In this document: piece after piece, positions 14,001 through 27,475 of the stretch | Layout of the letters: every line of letters starts with the position of its first letter | Numbering within the stretch: position 1 is the stretch's first letter | From: Trichoplusia ni | Lineage: Eukaryota; Arthropoda; Insecta; Lepidoptera; Noctuidae | DNA: 64,000 bases | Assembly (NCBI RefSeq): GCF_003590095.1 | Contig: NC_039491.1 | Coordinates: forward strand, 1,302,001-1,366,000 | Direction of reading: 5' to 3' | The notes under the pieces: model-generated | What the model saw: only the letters and a program-made list of their open reading frames with translations | Databases searched by the model: none | Told to the model about the DNA's origin: nothing | Position numbers and translations under genes: made by a program

Positions 14001-16215
14001 CTCCTAGCTTGAACCTCAAGTTTGCGAACAAGTACGTGTACAGCCAGAGTTTGTGCCAGAAGGTTTACGCCGGCTTGAGTAACTCACCCAACGTATTCCC
14101 TTCAATGATCTGCTCAGCTTCTCACGACATCATATCAACGGGATGCTTAGTAAGTATAAAATTGATTAATAATAATTACGCCATAAACTTTTATCAGGAC
14201 ATAAAAACTCCGATCTAGTCCTCGTCTTGGAACATAATCTTCTTAAAAAAAACAAACCCTCATTCATGAATTTGATCTTCGTTTCGTGCGAGGCGAGACT
14301 TTACAAACATTCAAGTCACATGCACAAAGACACTCAGAATCTAGACACGCATTCGTGAATCACACAATTGCTTGTCCTAGGAGATCATACCCGCGACAGG
14401 TCGCATTCGAGACGGGTCTTTCGAGAGGGTTTGGCGAGGTGACCTGAACCACTCGGCTATTTGTGCATATTTAGAGAGAAATTAGTATTGATCAGTGCTT
14501 TTACTCATTTGTGGGTTGGTGATACTAGATGGCGCTGAACAAAGATGCATTGAATCGACCATAACTATTATTCCCCACGATTTCCTGTAATTATTAAATG
14601 ATGTCGGATTCGACTCGCGATCCCGCCGCGTCTGCTCATGATTAAGGACTCCGGTTGGGTCCGAAACTAGTCGGGCTACCCCGATAAATACGCGTGAGTA
14701 ATTCGTTACATCATTTAATAATGAATCAGTCTGACGATAGTTATTATAAAAAGATTTCCTGTAAAGCATAATTCTTAGCTGATTTTTGTTTCATACTTTC
14801 TTGTAACAAACAGCGTAGTGTGACCAATGCGGCAATTGTATAGCGGCCATTACTATAATTTACGAGTTGTTTAGTGGTGACCCAAGAATTTACTGCTTCG
14901 AAACATGAATACTGAATGATCACGTACTAACACAAATATGTACTTAATGGGAATTGTCTCGTAAGGAGGTTTTATTTATGATATATTGTTCGAAGGGTCT
15001 AGACTTCTAGACAAGACATTGTTCCAGAGAGTTAGTAGCAACTTTATCGAATATTTCATTTTATTACTGTTTAACTACTTTATATTTGGTAACGGGTTCG
15101 CCTAGTTTTGGGACTAACCCGAGGCCTGGAATCATGAGTTTAAGTCTTGTCAGGTTGCAAGTTATCGATCGATTATTGACGATCTATCACTAAGCCTTAG
15201 ATTATCAGGTCTTACTCAGATGATAACCAAAGACATCTTGAATTCAGTTAAGAAACCTTAAATAAAAAAAATGTTCTATATGATCTCTTGAATGATACAA
15301 CTTAAAACCAATAAATCTCGTAATAACACAATACTTCAAACTAGAACTTTTAGTCATGAGCCTAATATAACTGTCTACTTAATACGAAAATACAGGCTTT
15401 ACTTAATATCAAGGATAAATCATGATTCGGTCAAAGTAATTAATGGTAGAGAAATTTGTAACGATTTCCTCTAAATGGTCCGATCCCGCTGGTAATAGTT
15501 ACAAATCGAAAGAACTTTCTCAAGAAAAATATCTTTTGTACTGTTATGTAATTAATCTTGAGACGAGGAACTGGTGGAAAACACGAAATTAATGGCGTAT
15601 GATCTTTGGAGGACAGTGCTTTTATCTAATTTGAATAGTTTTCATTCTGTTTTTTTTATTGTTCTCTAACCTTTTCTGAGTGAAGAATTATTCATTTTCA
15701 TTTAATATAAATGAAATTTGAAAATTTCTAACTGATAGACAATATTTTGGGGGATAGGAAAATAATTCCAGAATTATACAACTTTCACATAACGCCCTCT
15801 AGTCTCAAACTACAACTTACTAGATTTGTGGTGACGACAGTCAAATTTCTCATTCATAAATTGTTCTGACAGCCACTAATTTGAACCTTATCGCTAGTGA
15901 ATTTTTTTTTTATCGTTACACCAATTCCTTTCCCATCTGTTCGCATGTTTCGTTCTAGAAATAAATGAATAACGTTATTTTTCTGTTCTTCAGGGTGATG
16001 AAGGTGGTCCCTTAGTCTGCAACGGGCTTCTCTCAGGTATCCTGGTCTTCACCAACAACTGTTACCCCACGGCTTTCCCTGAAGTGTACACTAGAGTCTC
16101 AAACTACACAGTGTGGGCACGGTCCATCACTGGCGCGGCATCGACCTTCCAACCTGGAGTGTTGGTATTCGTCTTCGCCCTAGTACAAATTTTCGTATCG
16201 AAATTTGTTAACTAA
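8051..16215 (+). CDS. SPH-A: catalytically dead chymotrypsin-like serine protease homologue
   Basis: Seven exons: 8051-8090, 8668-8747, 12170-12294, 13067-13226, 13573-13698, 13997-14149, 15994-16215. All introns are GT-AG and give 301 aa. Residues 1-17 are a signal peptide (MSKIVCLFLIALAG...). The S1A fold is complete, with paired Cys58/74, 136/201-type, 168/182-type and 191/220-type cysteines. Catalytic positions: His57 is Ser73 (LTAASC), Asp102 is kept as Asp130 (LNDIAII), and Ser195 is Glu231 (GDEGGP). The activation site reads RLSSG instead of RIVGG. It therefore cannot act as a protease by the usual mechanism; a binding or regulatory role is inferred. N-glycosylation sequons include NVT, NST and NYT. 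The C-terminus (about 283-301) is hydrophobic after STFQPG, suggesting a GPI signal or membrane anchor. Introns 2 and 6 are swollen by repeats. Exon structure matches SPH-B and SPH-C. Confidence 0.9.
10318..10395 (-). mobile_element. 3' end of a non-LTR retrotransposon or SINE in SPH-A intron 2
   Basis: CATCATCAGCCCATATTCG followed by CCACTGCTGGACATAGGCCT is the reverse complement of the (AGGCCTatgtcCAGCAGTGG...GATGATG) 3' terminus. The same terminus appears at 42975-43034 and 23479-23520, so this is a truncated insertion of the same family. Confidence 0.65.
13415..13510. repeat. Partial copy of the ACTAGTTTCGG foldback family (SPH-A intron 4)
   Basis: It contains the family's end segment (GCGTGATTAAACCGTTATATCATTTTAGTATGAATC). 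It lacks the central hairpin seen in the copies at 14596-14765 and 47853-48012. Confidence 0.45.
14300..14465 (-). mobile_element. tRNA-like SINE fragment in SPH-A intron 6
   Basis: On the + strand it reads AACATTCAAGTCACATGCACAAAGACACTC, then CTTGTCCTAGGAGATCATACCCGCGACAGGTCGC, then GAGGTGACC...CTCGGCTATTTGTGCA. Related copies lie at 27345-27475, 37211-37300, 43538-43688, 50490-50605 and 60768-60925. The reverse strand of the family carries a GGTTCGATCCC box, resembling a Pol III B box. Confidence 0.55.
14596..14765 (-). repeat. ACTAGTTTCGG foldback family copy in SPH-A intron 6
   Basis: It holds GACTCGCGATCCCGCCGCGTC, CATGATTAAGGACTCCGG, CGAAACTAGTCGGGC and CGCGTGAGTAATTCGTTAC, then TCATTTAATAATGAATCAGTC. 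The same ordered blocks occur at 18395-18560, 47853-48012 and 61255-61415. No coding capacity was seen. Confidence 0.55.
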
Positions 16216-16305
16216 GGAGTTTTTATTACCGTAACTATTTATGTATTTAGAGTTTAATTTTATATAAGGAAGTTATTGTTCTAAGTTTACTTTAGTTTAT
16301 TTTTA

Positions 16306-16311
16306 AATAAA
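16306..16311 (+). terminator. Probable polyadenylation signal of SPH-A
   Basis: AATAAA lies 91 nt downstream of the SPH-A stop codon in an AT-rich 3' UTR, the only canonical hexamer close behind the stop. Confidence 0.5.
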
Positions 16312-16866
16312 TATTTTTATGTAATGATGCTGTTTTATTATCAACCATCATTGTATACTAAATAAGAAAATTTAAATAATTGAGTATTACTTTTTATCAT
16401 AAATATATAAAAACATATAAAATATTTCAATAATTAAAAAATAAATATAGCAACTATAACTGAGTGCGACCGAATGTAGCATTATTTATTTTAATTAAAA
16501 TTATTAGCAGATAATAAATTGTTTATTTGATTTAGATTGGTTGCTACTGTAATTAGTTTCCGGAACAATATCACGCATGACTCGCGTGACGTGAATATTC
16601 ATGAATATATAATAATCTCGATTAGTTCATAACGACACGACGATCTTAATGAATAAGCTTATATGAACATCAACGTTTAACAGTCTGAAGTTGTTTAGGG
16701 TTTAATCACAGCGGATTTGCACTTACCGCCATATTCACAAACTTTAGAAAGATAAAAGTCACATCTTTGCAGGAAAGTTAGCTGAGGCTGCTCGAGACCA
16801 AGCTTCATGTTTTAAAGTTATATTTATCCAGTGAAAACATGATAGTAACTTACATGGCGTGGAAAA

Positions 16867-16926
16867 GCGTAGTGTGGCGTAGCACGGTATAGAGCGGCGT
16901 AGCACAGCGTAGAACCTCGTAGCTAC
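16867..16926. repeat. Six-copy 10-bp degenerate tandem repeat
   Basis: In-register decamers: GCGTAGTGTG, GCGTAGCACG, GTATAGAGCG, GCGTAGCACA, GCGTAGAACC, TCGTAGCTAC. The core GCGTAG also appears in the dispersed motif GGCGTAGAGTGGC at about 26752 and 53898, so the array may be an internal part of that repeat family. Confidence 0.7.
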
Positions 16927-17318
16927 TTTCTCATTTACATGTAAGAGGTGAAGGTAGGAGTCTAGGATCTTTCATGAAAAGCACAAAAAAGTTTTCCTTT
17001 TTTGTTTTAGAATCTCACTAACCTGACTTTCCTGTCAGTGTTAAGTTAAATGAAGAGTCCGTACAACCGACCGTAAGTATCATATAAGCGGTTTAAATGG
17101 CTATTCCAAAAAAAATTGTACTTCAACCACACGAAAGGAAGAATTTATGAATAAGCTCCGAGTACATTAAAAAACCGCCTGCAATACAGAAAGGTTACCA
17201 TAATTAGTACAAAGGAGGTCTGAGGTCGAAATTACTTATAGCAAAATAACCAAGAAGGTAGGTGTTATAAATTTCTTGCACGTTCATTACTCCACATGGA
17301 TCCTCACCTGGCTTTTAG

Positions 17319-17405
17319 CTTGCGACACATGTCGGAATTTCGTAATAAGATTTCCTTAATTTAAGGCCCCGACACAACTAGGTGGGACTCATTGATGGAA
17401 TTCCC
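17319..17405 (+). repeat. About 90-bp repeat, inverted partner at 37.5 kb
   Basis: GCTTGCGACACATGTCGGAA through GATGGAATTCCCGAA is near-identical to the reverse complement of 37499-37590. No coding content was seen; probably two copies of one small element. Confidence 0.75.
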
Positions 17406-18394
17406 GAACCAACACACCTGTGACGAATAAGCATAACAATTAATATTTCAGTCATTTTTAAACCTTAAAAAGTATACTGTAATTTCCAATTTTAAATTGT
17501 TTTTTTTTTATAATTTTTAATTTATTTCTTTTTGCAATTTTTCTATCTTACTTGTAAGTAAATGCGTATATTTGTATGCTCGGAAATTGTAGGCGTGAAA
17601 TGAAGTCAAATTACAAATACGCAATGTAACAAATATCGTAGTTGTGAAACCTAGACAATGCTTTACACGGCGTATAGTGGCATCTCTCTTCTACCACTAT
17701 GTTAATACAACAAAAAAGTGTAAAATTTTTCAAGAAATTTAAAGCTCTTATTTGTCTTGGGAAGGTAACCGTATCTTTAAAGAAAATCCCAGGACCCTAG
17801 AACTCCCACTCAAGGTCATCGACATAAAGAGCAATTAAAAAAATAACTTACATCATTGAAAATATCAATAAGAGTTAAATCATTTACGGGCATTTTAGTC
17901 TATTTACCTCGTAAAGTTCTGAAGATAAATATGCTTAAACTAAAGCGAAAAAACATTACCCTTCGTAAAAATTAAATACGCGTCGTCGTTTGCAATAAAA
18001 ATGTTTTTCTATTCAGTTTTACGATATATTTTGTTGTTATAGTTACTGTTCGCGTTATTTTTTATCTCGTAAATCTACATATTTACGAATTATTATTAAT
18101 GTAATGTTTTTTTATATCTATACCTGCCTACATTTACCTAAAAATGATTTTGTACATAAAAACACATTGAATACATATTACGACCGCCTCTTTAAGTAAT
18201 TTTATGATAGCTTTGTAAGGCTTAGTTGCCTCTTTATGCCAATGGCAATTGTCCACCGTACAATTGCCGTTGTATAAATATAAGGTTTATCCATTTTCTC
18301 AATATTATTACAAACCTCATCCTTTAGTTTCTTAAAGCCTACGACTACTTTTTAAAGGAATATTATTGCATAATTATTTAAATCGTTTTTCGCA

Positions 18395-18560
18395 CTCGTA
18401 TTGATCGGAATTGTCCGACTAGTTTCGGAAACTTTTTCTTAATAATAAGCTGACGCGGCGGGATTTGAGTCGAACTGCGAATCGAGTGTGAGTAAACCGT
18501 TATTTAATAAATTAATAGAAATCCACCTCATTAAGGTTGTTACAATAGTATTATTCGCTC
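18395..18560. repeat. ACTAGTTTCGG foldback family copy
   Basis: It contains TTGATCGGAATTGTCCGACT, AGTTTCGGAAAC, GACGCGGCGGGATTTGAGTC and GTGAGTAAACCGTTA in the family order. It is degenerate, and its 3' half is weakly preserved. Confidence 0.5.
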
Positions 18561-21500
18561 TAACGAAAGTTGTTTTAACAATTTTATTGACGTTGTGGAA
18601 ACGTGACAGCGCATAACATAATGTAGAGCGTTGTCTTTTTCCCACAATAACATAATATAATACTTAACTAACCACAATATGTTGACAAGTAGCGATAGCC
18701 TAGATTTTAAATTAAACAAATAAATTAACTAGAAAGGTCCATTATATTCCACAACAAATTTAAAATGATCCTTTCCCACAGTTAGCATATTATTTAACGA
18801 GCGTTATTAATTACACGGATTAATTAGTAGAACGATAGCTACAGGTGCTCGCGACACGGTCGTTACCAGCGGTAACTGTTATCACCTTATCTGACTTCAC
18901 TTTAACTGGTCTTGCGGAAGACGATAAAGTATTAACCGCGAATGGTTGAGACAGCTCACCGACTTACTGTTCATTCTGAGGGCAATAAAATGGTAATTTC
19001 GCTGAATCAAACCATCACTGCTTGTGAATTTTTAAAGTGAGTTGATTAAAAAAAATTAAGTCTATTAGAACTTTTTCATTTTTTTCTAAAGCCCTTTGTA
19101 AATGGGGCAACGCAAGTCTTCAGTTTTTGACTGATTCAGTTTATAACGATGCACGTTAATGTACATATATTCTGATACAGGCAAAAGTGACTTGGAGATT
19201 CCTCTAGACGCTGAATCGGCCTTTAACGCAGGGCCTACAGCTATCTTAAGATTTACTATAAAAATTAATTGTATTTACTTGGAACAGAACACCTTGCAGC
19301 ACGGAAATGTTTCATCGCACATGAATTTCGTCGAACATTTGAACAGGTGCTGGCAGTGCGCATTGCGATACGAATTTGCTATAAGGATGGCACCGATAAG
19401 CTTATCACCACTATTGAGTGCCAAGATCTGTATCACATGCACATTAAAATTTAAACTGACAGCAGAAACCTTGTTTTTTGTTGTGGCGGGGGAATCTTGT
19501 TTTTTGGAGTCAGACTCTTATTGACTAAACCTAACCGCCGGGTGACCTTAGCCACGTTTGCTACCGGCACGTAAAGTTACATAATAGGTATTACTACACA
19601 GCGCCACAGCAGAAATCTGCAAAAACACCATTTTAGCGCCGTAATAGTCTGCTAAACAAAGCGACCGTTGATGCGCTACATCTCGAAAGGTATTGCGAAT
19701 CTCCGCGGCTTGAGCATCACTCCCGGGAAATAAAACATTACTCTATGTGAATAACTCTTCGCCTCTCGAGCCGGCGAAGTTTTCAAGAGCCATGTTAATC
19801 TGTTCCATTATTCTTTAGGAGAATTTACTCGGCTGATATTGTGTTTAGATTTGTGAGTTTGTGTGAGTTTATGTAAAAGTCACTTTATCGTAGCTGTGAC
19901 TGTTGGGTTAGCGTTAAAGACACTAACCTGATGTAAAAGGATCGGCGTTAAGTTTGTGTGTGGTATTGTAACTCTCGAACAGATGAGCCGATTTTGATTT
20001 TGAAAGTTTGATTAAGTAGTCCAAAAAGCAGTAGTATTTCATAATAAAGACCTAAAATTTCACACATTCAATGCACTAAAATTAGGTCCCCTAAATATTT
20101 GCCGATTACAAATTCTTATAATAAACTGAGCTAGAACCATACCAGGAACCGATAGATCAGTCCTTTAAATATGGGATATGACACACGCTGACTCAGAAGC
20201 ATAAATTTTAAAATTTTGGGTTGGAAGACAAAAGCGTTCTAATGCATTAGAACGCGTTTTGTAAAACAGAAAATGGCCGCTTCATAAGTCATGCGGAGGC
20301 TTATGAAGCCGGCATTTTCTCTTTGCTTTGGAAATTCACAATGGCTTTACGTTGCAAAATAATATACTATTAATTGCTAATTTCCGTTTCAAAATTAATA
20401 TTATGTAATTAAATTATAGTTATTTCGTACTGAATTAACCATGAACATTTATAACATTTGCATTTTCCATATTGCTTCTCTACCAAAAAACTTCTATCCC
20501 AGTAAGATCACTGTTTTTTTTTAAATACTAGGTTTAATGACTGATAGTAGTAAATATTCTTCTGTAACTAGGTATCTTTGAGCATTGGACTTGAATGTAT
20601 TACTTTAAAGCTAGAGATTGTTACAAGGGTGCGTATACAAACGTCGATGACGGATGCATGTCGTTGGTTTGAACTTTGATAACAGCGTTTTTATGTTCCC
20701 TACGACAAGAAGAGGAACACAAATCGTGTTATACATTTTATTTGCATTTGCACACGTTGTAGTAATTTTTAAATTAGTACAAAGAATTACTACAATGCAG
20801 CGAGCCTTCTGGGCACGTTTCCCGACTTTGGCAGGGATGAAGATGTCTTTTTTGACGCTTTGTAAATTATGTATATTTTTCATTTTATATTGATATAGTT
20901 TTAAAAATGTAAATATTTGTTTAGTTTAATTTATTGTATGAATACACACATTGTTGAAGTTATGAAAAGATAAAAGTATGATAAAGTTAGATAACTTATA
21001 TTCACTTTTATTATTTGCGAGCTACGAAAAAGGCTTTTCATCTTTTTGTTGGTCAGTCAAGTTTGTGTCAGGCACCTCGTGTTTATAAAAAACATTTTGT
21101 TTTATTGTTACAGAAATTATTAAGATTTGAAAGCACAGCAAACAAACCTTGTAATACCCTTATGAAACACGTCAATATTTTACAAGATAGGTACATTACG
21201 GAACTTGAATATTAATGAAATATTATTTGTACCATATTGTAATCAAAGGAAACGCCTTCGAGCATAATTTTCCACCCGAACCAGTACCGTTGACGACAGA
21301 ATCTATAGACACTCACACACAGTCACACATACACATACAAACACAACAGCTACACGTGATTACTCTGTAAGCGTAAGATATATTTCTTATAAGATTTTAT
21401 AAAAGCCAGGTAAGTACGTAACGGACTCGCAACGTTGAGTTCCAAGCCTTTGCTAAAAATCACTGTACGTAGCTTGACCTCGATTTTCATATCATTTGTT

Positions 21501-22705
21501 GGTATATTATGGAACCAAAAATAAATATATGTGAAAATGTTAAATGTCATCATCACGGTTTATGAGATCATCAGGTGAAAGACGGACGTACACATAGGGG
21601 CACAGACCTACAAAAAGACAGAGAACGCTTTGAACGTAAGATTCCATTTTTAGAATCGGTACCAAAAATCAGAGCTATATTAAAAAATGTAAATCATTTT
21701 TCCTCTGTACCCAAAATTATGATAAATATTTGACGTTTCCTGACGATAAAACGCAAACAAATCCTAACCTACAAAATCATTAGCTGCGTTCATAAAGCAG
21801 GGTTAACTCCGGCCGAAGTGGTTTTAATCCTGAATAACAGAGGTATAATCAGGGAAATACGGTTTCACCTCTTATTCACGGTTAGATACATAAAACGGTA
21901 AACACGAAGGAAATGTTGGATGATAGGAATGTATGGAATTAGTATTTTGATTTATGATTGTTACTGTTTGGCTCAGAATGTATGTTGTCGTTATTTGATA
22001 TTTTAGGGTATTTGTTTTTTTTTTGGCAAATAGGTACCACGTTTGATTACATATTTTTTTCTAATACTAGTAGAGAGCTACATTTTCGCATATCAATGGG
22101 TTATATTACAACCCTGTATTACCACGATTATTAAAAAATGCAAGAGAAACCGCGAGCGATGCTAATTTAAAATTATAATGCGATAAGCACCAGCTAAGTT
22201 TTTGGCAATATAAAAATGAGCTGCGAATAATAATATATAAAAAGTCCCAAATAAGATGAAATAATAACAAATAATATGCCACCCATTGATCAAATTGCCT
22301 CCCTAACTTGGCAGACTATCCTTATGGGTGATGATACATGTTCACTTGTAACAGAACAACCAGCTGATATGCTCTAGTATATCACCCTTTTCTGAACCGA
22401 AGATTTCGTCAAGCTTGCACAATAGCAGGCGATGCGTTATGCGCTGCGTGAGTTTAGATATGTCAACAACAAGAATGAAATCTGATAGATAAATGCTCAA
22501 TAAATTTGAGCATTTTATCGTAATACTTTTGTGGGTTGCGAGAGAGGTGGCACTCTACGTCTTGTATTGCGCTATCAAGCGTCCACTACCATCGCACCAT
22601 CCATAATAATACTACTTTAAGACGTGGTGTAACGTGCATTACGCACGAACTTACATAAGGAGAAGTTCTAGTAAATTATCGACACTAATACGTTCACAAG
22701 CGCAG

Positions 22706-22880
22706 GGCCCCTATTCCAATATTTACAATGGCCGATGATTGATTGAAAATTGCATTAAAATGACACTATTCGTATCTCAGTAAAGGGCGGAACACTCACA
22801 GTCAATACAATTAATTTTATATAATAATGTTGGAAAAATGGTTCGAAGAAAACGAATAGTGTCAAACTAGGGGCTGGTTT
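22706..22880. mobile_element. Small TIR element (MITE), diverged copy
   Basis: The 5' end CAGGGCCCCTATTCC and the internal block ATTTACAATGGCCGATGATTGA match the element at 35799-36037. It closes with GTCAAACTAGGGGCTGG as an imperfect inverted end. It is about 175 bp with no coding capacity. Confidence 0.55.
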
Positions 22881-23474
22881 TATTACCATCTATTCACACT
22901 TTTTAACATATTGCAAATGACAAAACTACTTCATGAAGCAATCAAAAGTTTTATCACGCCCCGGCATTAACGCGACATCTGTCAAGGAAGGCAAAAATAT
23001 TCTTTATCGCTGCTTTCCTACAAAGAATAATGGGATCGTAAATTCGCAAATGACATTTTTCGAGGACATACGCAAACTTTTTCGTAACTTTAAGGTCACT
23101 ATAAAAGTGTCAAATTGAAGGCACTGTAGTAATATATTGTGGGGAAATAAAGATATAAAGTGCGGACAGGAAGTTTTGAAGTGCAGCTTTGCAAGTTTGA
23201 ATGAATGAAAGAATACTATATGACTGTCTGTATGTATGTTTTTTTCTTCTTTCGTTAGCTTAGGCCTTTTGCATAGATGAAGGGAATCCTAGAAAAACGT
23301 AATAACATTGGTTTTACATTCTAGGCTAAAATTCCGTCAAGGAATTTGTTTGCAAAACAAATAAAAGAAGGTTTGTTAAATGTTAAGTCGGATAAGTACT
23401 AAACCGGCACTGATACACACAATTTAGAATGCCAAGATGATTATTTATTATTCGGTGAACAACTCCATCAATCA

Positions 23475-23765
23475 ACTTAGCCTATCGCGGTCCACTGCTG
23501 GTCATAGGCCTCACCTAGGTTGAGCCACACAACACTACCTATTCGTCCTACATGTGTTTGCTGATTCAAGGTAACTATTCAAGGTCTCGTCTCCTCCAAT
23601 GGCCATCATCCTTCGAAAAACATGTCTAGCTCATGCCCATTTCAGCTTACTAATTTCTTCTTCTTATTTTAGTTCTGCGCCGGATAATCTCATTTTGCTC
23701 CTGATCCTTTAAATAATCTCTCAGATACATTGCTCCATAGCTCTCTGAGAGTCTTTAAGCGTCTC
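23475..23765 (-). mobile_element. Degenerate non-LTR retrotransposon 3' part (reverse transcriptase tail)
   Basis: The + strand opens with GCGGTCCACTGCTGGTCATAGGCCT, the reverse of the family 3' terminus. The minus strand then reads, with stops, residues such as ISKLKWA, then EII, then IRSKMRLSGAELK, and LKDSQRAMEQC. These resemble the conserved C-terminal stretch after the RT domain of insect non-LTR elements. The copy is truncated and inactive. Confidence 0.6.
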
Positions 23766-25204
23766 CACTTTAAAAAGAATCTAATCTTAATATGATGTTT
23801 TGATCAACAAAGTCTTTTATTCTATGTAAACTATATTATTATCTACTTAAATGCTTAAACAAACCTAAAAATAATCAACTTACTCTTATTCAAATCAACA
23901 ACAGAATAAAACAAGAAATATTAAGCAAATAGCAAAAGATGTTAAAACATAATGTAGGAACATACAACAACTACAAGAATGTACTCGACATTACAGCACA
24001 GTAATCAAGTCCCTCTCGGGAAATACGTTTCAATCCAGCGGTTCACAAAGTTGTTTGACTTACGAGCTCCTTCTCAAAAAATAATATATTCCTAAGAGTT
24101 CACAGGGGAAATCTATTGTATACTACAAATAAACTGCGTGGGCGAGGCCTGTGGAACTGTGATTGTTAATAACCTAGCTTTTATAGTTCTTCTTTTTTTA
24201 AGTAGGTGTTAGTTAATTTGAGAAAAGGGTGACTAGGGTATTAATTTGAGTAGTGTGCTTCGTTATGGTCACCTAGTACTATGACAACATTCGGAAGTAT
24301 AACGTTGCAGGTTATATTCGGAAGGGCTATTGTCGGAATTCAAAACCAAAGTGAAGACGAAATTGTCATTAAAATTCCCCAAGTCCTCGTGGGGAAAAAG
24401 CAGATAGTGTCCGACTCTTACTGACTAAAAACGTACCTCCTTTATGACCAAAATATTTATTATTTAAAGTACTCAAAATTATGTGTCGATTAATTTAAAT
24501 CAAATGGCATTAATAAATTACCTTTACCATATCTATGTGCAAAGCTCGAAGCACACATATGGTAGTTTGATTTACCCGATACACCAGTGGGACAGAAACT
24601 ATTAAACAAAACTCTGTAGTTGTTTTTTTAGAGTTCCGTACCCGAAGGTTTAAAACTTAACCCTATTAATAAAGCTCAGCATTCTGACCATCTGTCCATC
24701 CGTCTGGCACCATTCAGTATCGCATGAACCATGATAACTAGACAGTCGAAATTCACTGATAATACATTATACTAAATCAAAGATAAAACTATTTTTAACG
24801 GCGTTGCTGTCTTATCTTTTCCTACCGATTAAAGTTTGTTTGACCAACGTACGAAATTCTCGGTACACTATCGAAGCCGATCAATGGACAAATTAAATTT
24901 ACGGCCGCAAACCGACCAGATCGCAGTAACGATACAACGACCGTCATTTATTGCCAATAAATATTTTTTACTGGCAACTTTTACAGGACCGTCCGTTCGT
25001 CTTTTCACAAGGAGCTTACGTCGTGTTTACACTACGGCACTATGTAACTAGCTGTGTTCTAAGTGCTACAGTTTTATGATCGCGAACGGGTATTTGCGAT
25101 TCTTTTTCTAATGAATTCTAATATATGATATTATTTCATTATTCGATTTGTATAAAGGTCATGTCATATCATCTTAAACTTAATTTACAATGCACGCTCA
25201 AGAT

Positions 25205-25445
25205 TTTGGTGAACCTTCATTTCACATCACACTAATACTATAATTGAGATCGTATATGAATGTGTTTGTATGTTTTTTACCTCTTCACGCTCAAACTGCT
25301 AAACCGATTTCGATTTTATAATATTAGTGTTCGACGTTTTGTATGGAGGCTGGCAGCTTCCAATTTTATATTATTTAGTATAGGGGGGAAATGTTTTTTA
25401 CAGCTATACCCGACATCTAGGCGAAGCTGCAGGCAAAAGCGAGTC
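25205..25445 (-). mobile_element. Short non-autonomous retroelement copy
   Basis: The + strand starts ATCACACTAATACTATAATTG, passes through TTCACGCTCAAACTGCTAAACC, and ends AGGCGAAGCTGCAGGCAAAAGC. These are the reverse-complement termini of the element at 51301-52134, so this is a minus-oriented, internally deleted copy of about 240 bp. Confidence 0.6.
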
Positions 25446-27344
25446 AAAAAGAAGATTAAATATATGTCAAATATACAAACTAAAAACAGTTTATTGCTTA
25501 ACTTAATAACACACAGTAATTACATATTTTGTTACTACAAAAAATAAAATTGAATATAATAGAAATCTGCAATCGCTGTCACGTATCGCGAGTTTGATAG
25601 GAGAACGTTGCTTAAGTTTGAACCGTTTAATAACTTACTCATGTATTGTGATCCTACGAGAAACTATCTCAATAGTGCCTTAAGTGTTGAAACTTTTCTC
25701 AAAAGTGTCTGACACCTTCACGATGAGTGTCGTAGTCTGAACACGGTCTTACCCCCTGTATTATTTCATAACTGATGGTTTATTGCGGTAACGCCAGTTT
25801 TACGATATTACATTTAATTTGTACGTATTTCGGTTTCGGGTTACGACGAGATTTTATTTGCACCTGGACATGTCTTATAATATTTTATAGTTGCAACGTT
25901 TCGTGTGAGGCCAGTGTCTTGTCTGTAGAGAAGTTTTTTTGTTTGTTTGCTTCTATGCTTTGGTTATTGAAGTGTTGTTTTCTGTACCTTTCTAATGAAG
26001 AGTTCATGGCTGAGCTACAACTGAACAGCTTGATCGATCGCAGGTAAAGCTGCGCTTGATACAATCAGTCTGTGGATGGGTGATCATCTATGATACAACA
26101 AATTCCTCAAATAAATCAATGGTTTATTTTAAATTGGTTTTTATGGCAAGGCGCATTAAGATTTGAGTACACTACCTATAGTCAGAGTTCAAATCGTAGG
26201 ACACTACACGTTACTCGACACGACGTTGAGACATTTTCAGGTGTGTAGTGTGTTGATTTCCTTATTAAACTAACAGTTTACCTAGTAATTATAATTCAAC
26301 CTATAAATATCTTAGTTCTAGGCACATTACATCTTTGGTTTACAGAAAAGATTAACCAAATCTATCCAAAACATTTCGTAAGTAAGTAATTTAAAACATC
26401 ATCTTACAAGTGAATCCTTGTTTCTGAGTTTTATTATTCTTTTATTACTTTCATGAATAAAACGAACAGCTAGCATTCTCTTTGATCTTTTATTAGCTTA
26501 TTTAAATGTACATTGTTTATTTTACAAAGAAACAAAGCATAATAAGAGAAATAAATAATAAACGGAATGAAATGTGGATTTAATTTTACAGTTGGCCGAT
26601 CTTTGAATGACAAGGGTGTGTGTGGATGTCGCTTGGATGTTGTAGTGTCAGCAACTAAAGGCCATGTACACTGAGTACTGTATGAATGTCTAATACTACG
26701 TCTGAAAGTAATATTGTTATGGTTGACAAAGCGAGATAGCGCTATATACGGCGTAGAGTGGCATCTATTTTCCTCACCCACAATACCATCACTTTAAGGC
26801 TACCTGAATATAATAATTTTGTATAGGATCAGAAAAACGTGGATGGAGAAAACGTGTTGAAAAATGGTTTTAGTGATAAAAAAATCAGTCTTTTACAAAA
26901 TGGGACTCGTGAAACTGATGACACAAGAAAAACATTATTAGGATTTCTTCTTTACCATTTTTCTACGGATAAAATGATTTGTTTGTAAATCTGCTTCTGT
27001 TAATCAAATTTCGTTGCTGACCTTACGACTGCGATTCCTAATGTCATTGTTGTATCGAATTGCCTTCTTTGTTTTATTAACTCGCAAGAATATTACTGAT
27101 GTGTGTTTTGCATTGCCCTCAACTTTTGCGTTTTAATGTTCTAGAATTTTCTTGACTCGACCCTCAAATGAATGCATTTAGTTAGTTTACCGTGGTAAGA
27201 TTTACATATGCAAAGAACATCTAGGCATCACAAAAGCCGTTTAAAGCTGTCCTGCGTACACAACGAAACCTTAGACCACTTTTCTGTCCGTGCAGTCAAA
27301 AGCATCAGAATAGGTACCTTTACAGTTGTTGTTGTCGCGGGGCT

Positions 27345-27475
27345 TTTACAAACATATAAATCATGTTCAAAAGCCACCCAGATTCCGAACAAGCAGTCGT
27401 GGATCACACAAATGCTTATCCTGCGCGGGGATCGAACCCGCGACACGTCGCGCCCAGTGGGTTATCTGTGCAGTC
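27345..27475 (-). mobile_element. tRNA-like SINE copy
   Basis: The + strand has CGTGGATCACACAAATGCTTATCCTGCGCGGGGATCGAACCCGCGACACGTCGCGC. The reverse strand gives GGTTCGATCCC, a good B-box match. It is the best-preserved copy of the family seen at 14300, 37211, 43538, 50490 and 60768. Confidence 0.65.

Noticed and set aside
19159..19524. 121-codon plus-strand frame with an overlapping 61-codon frame.
   Set aside because: Its 3' end lies in a dispersed repeat (GGAGTCAGACTCTTATTGACT), no domain is visible and no splice context supports it.
20611..20893. Overlapping 90- and 79-codon frames on opposite strands.
   Set aside because: Neither shows a motif, and hydrophobic AT-rich composition explains the apparent membrane segments.
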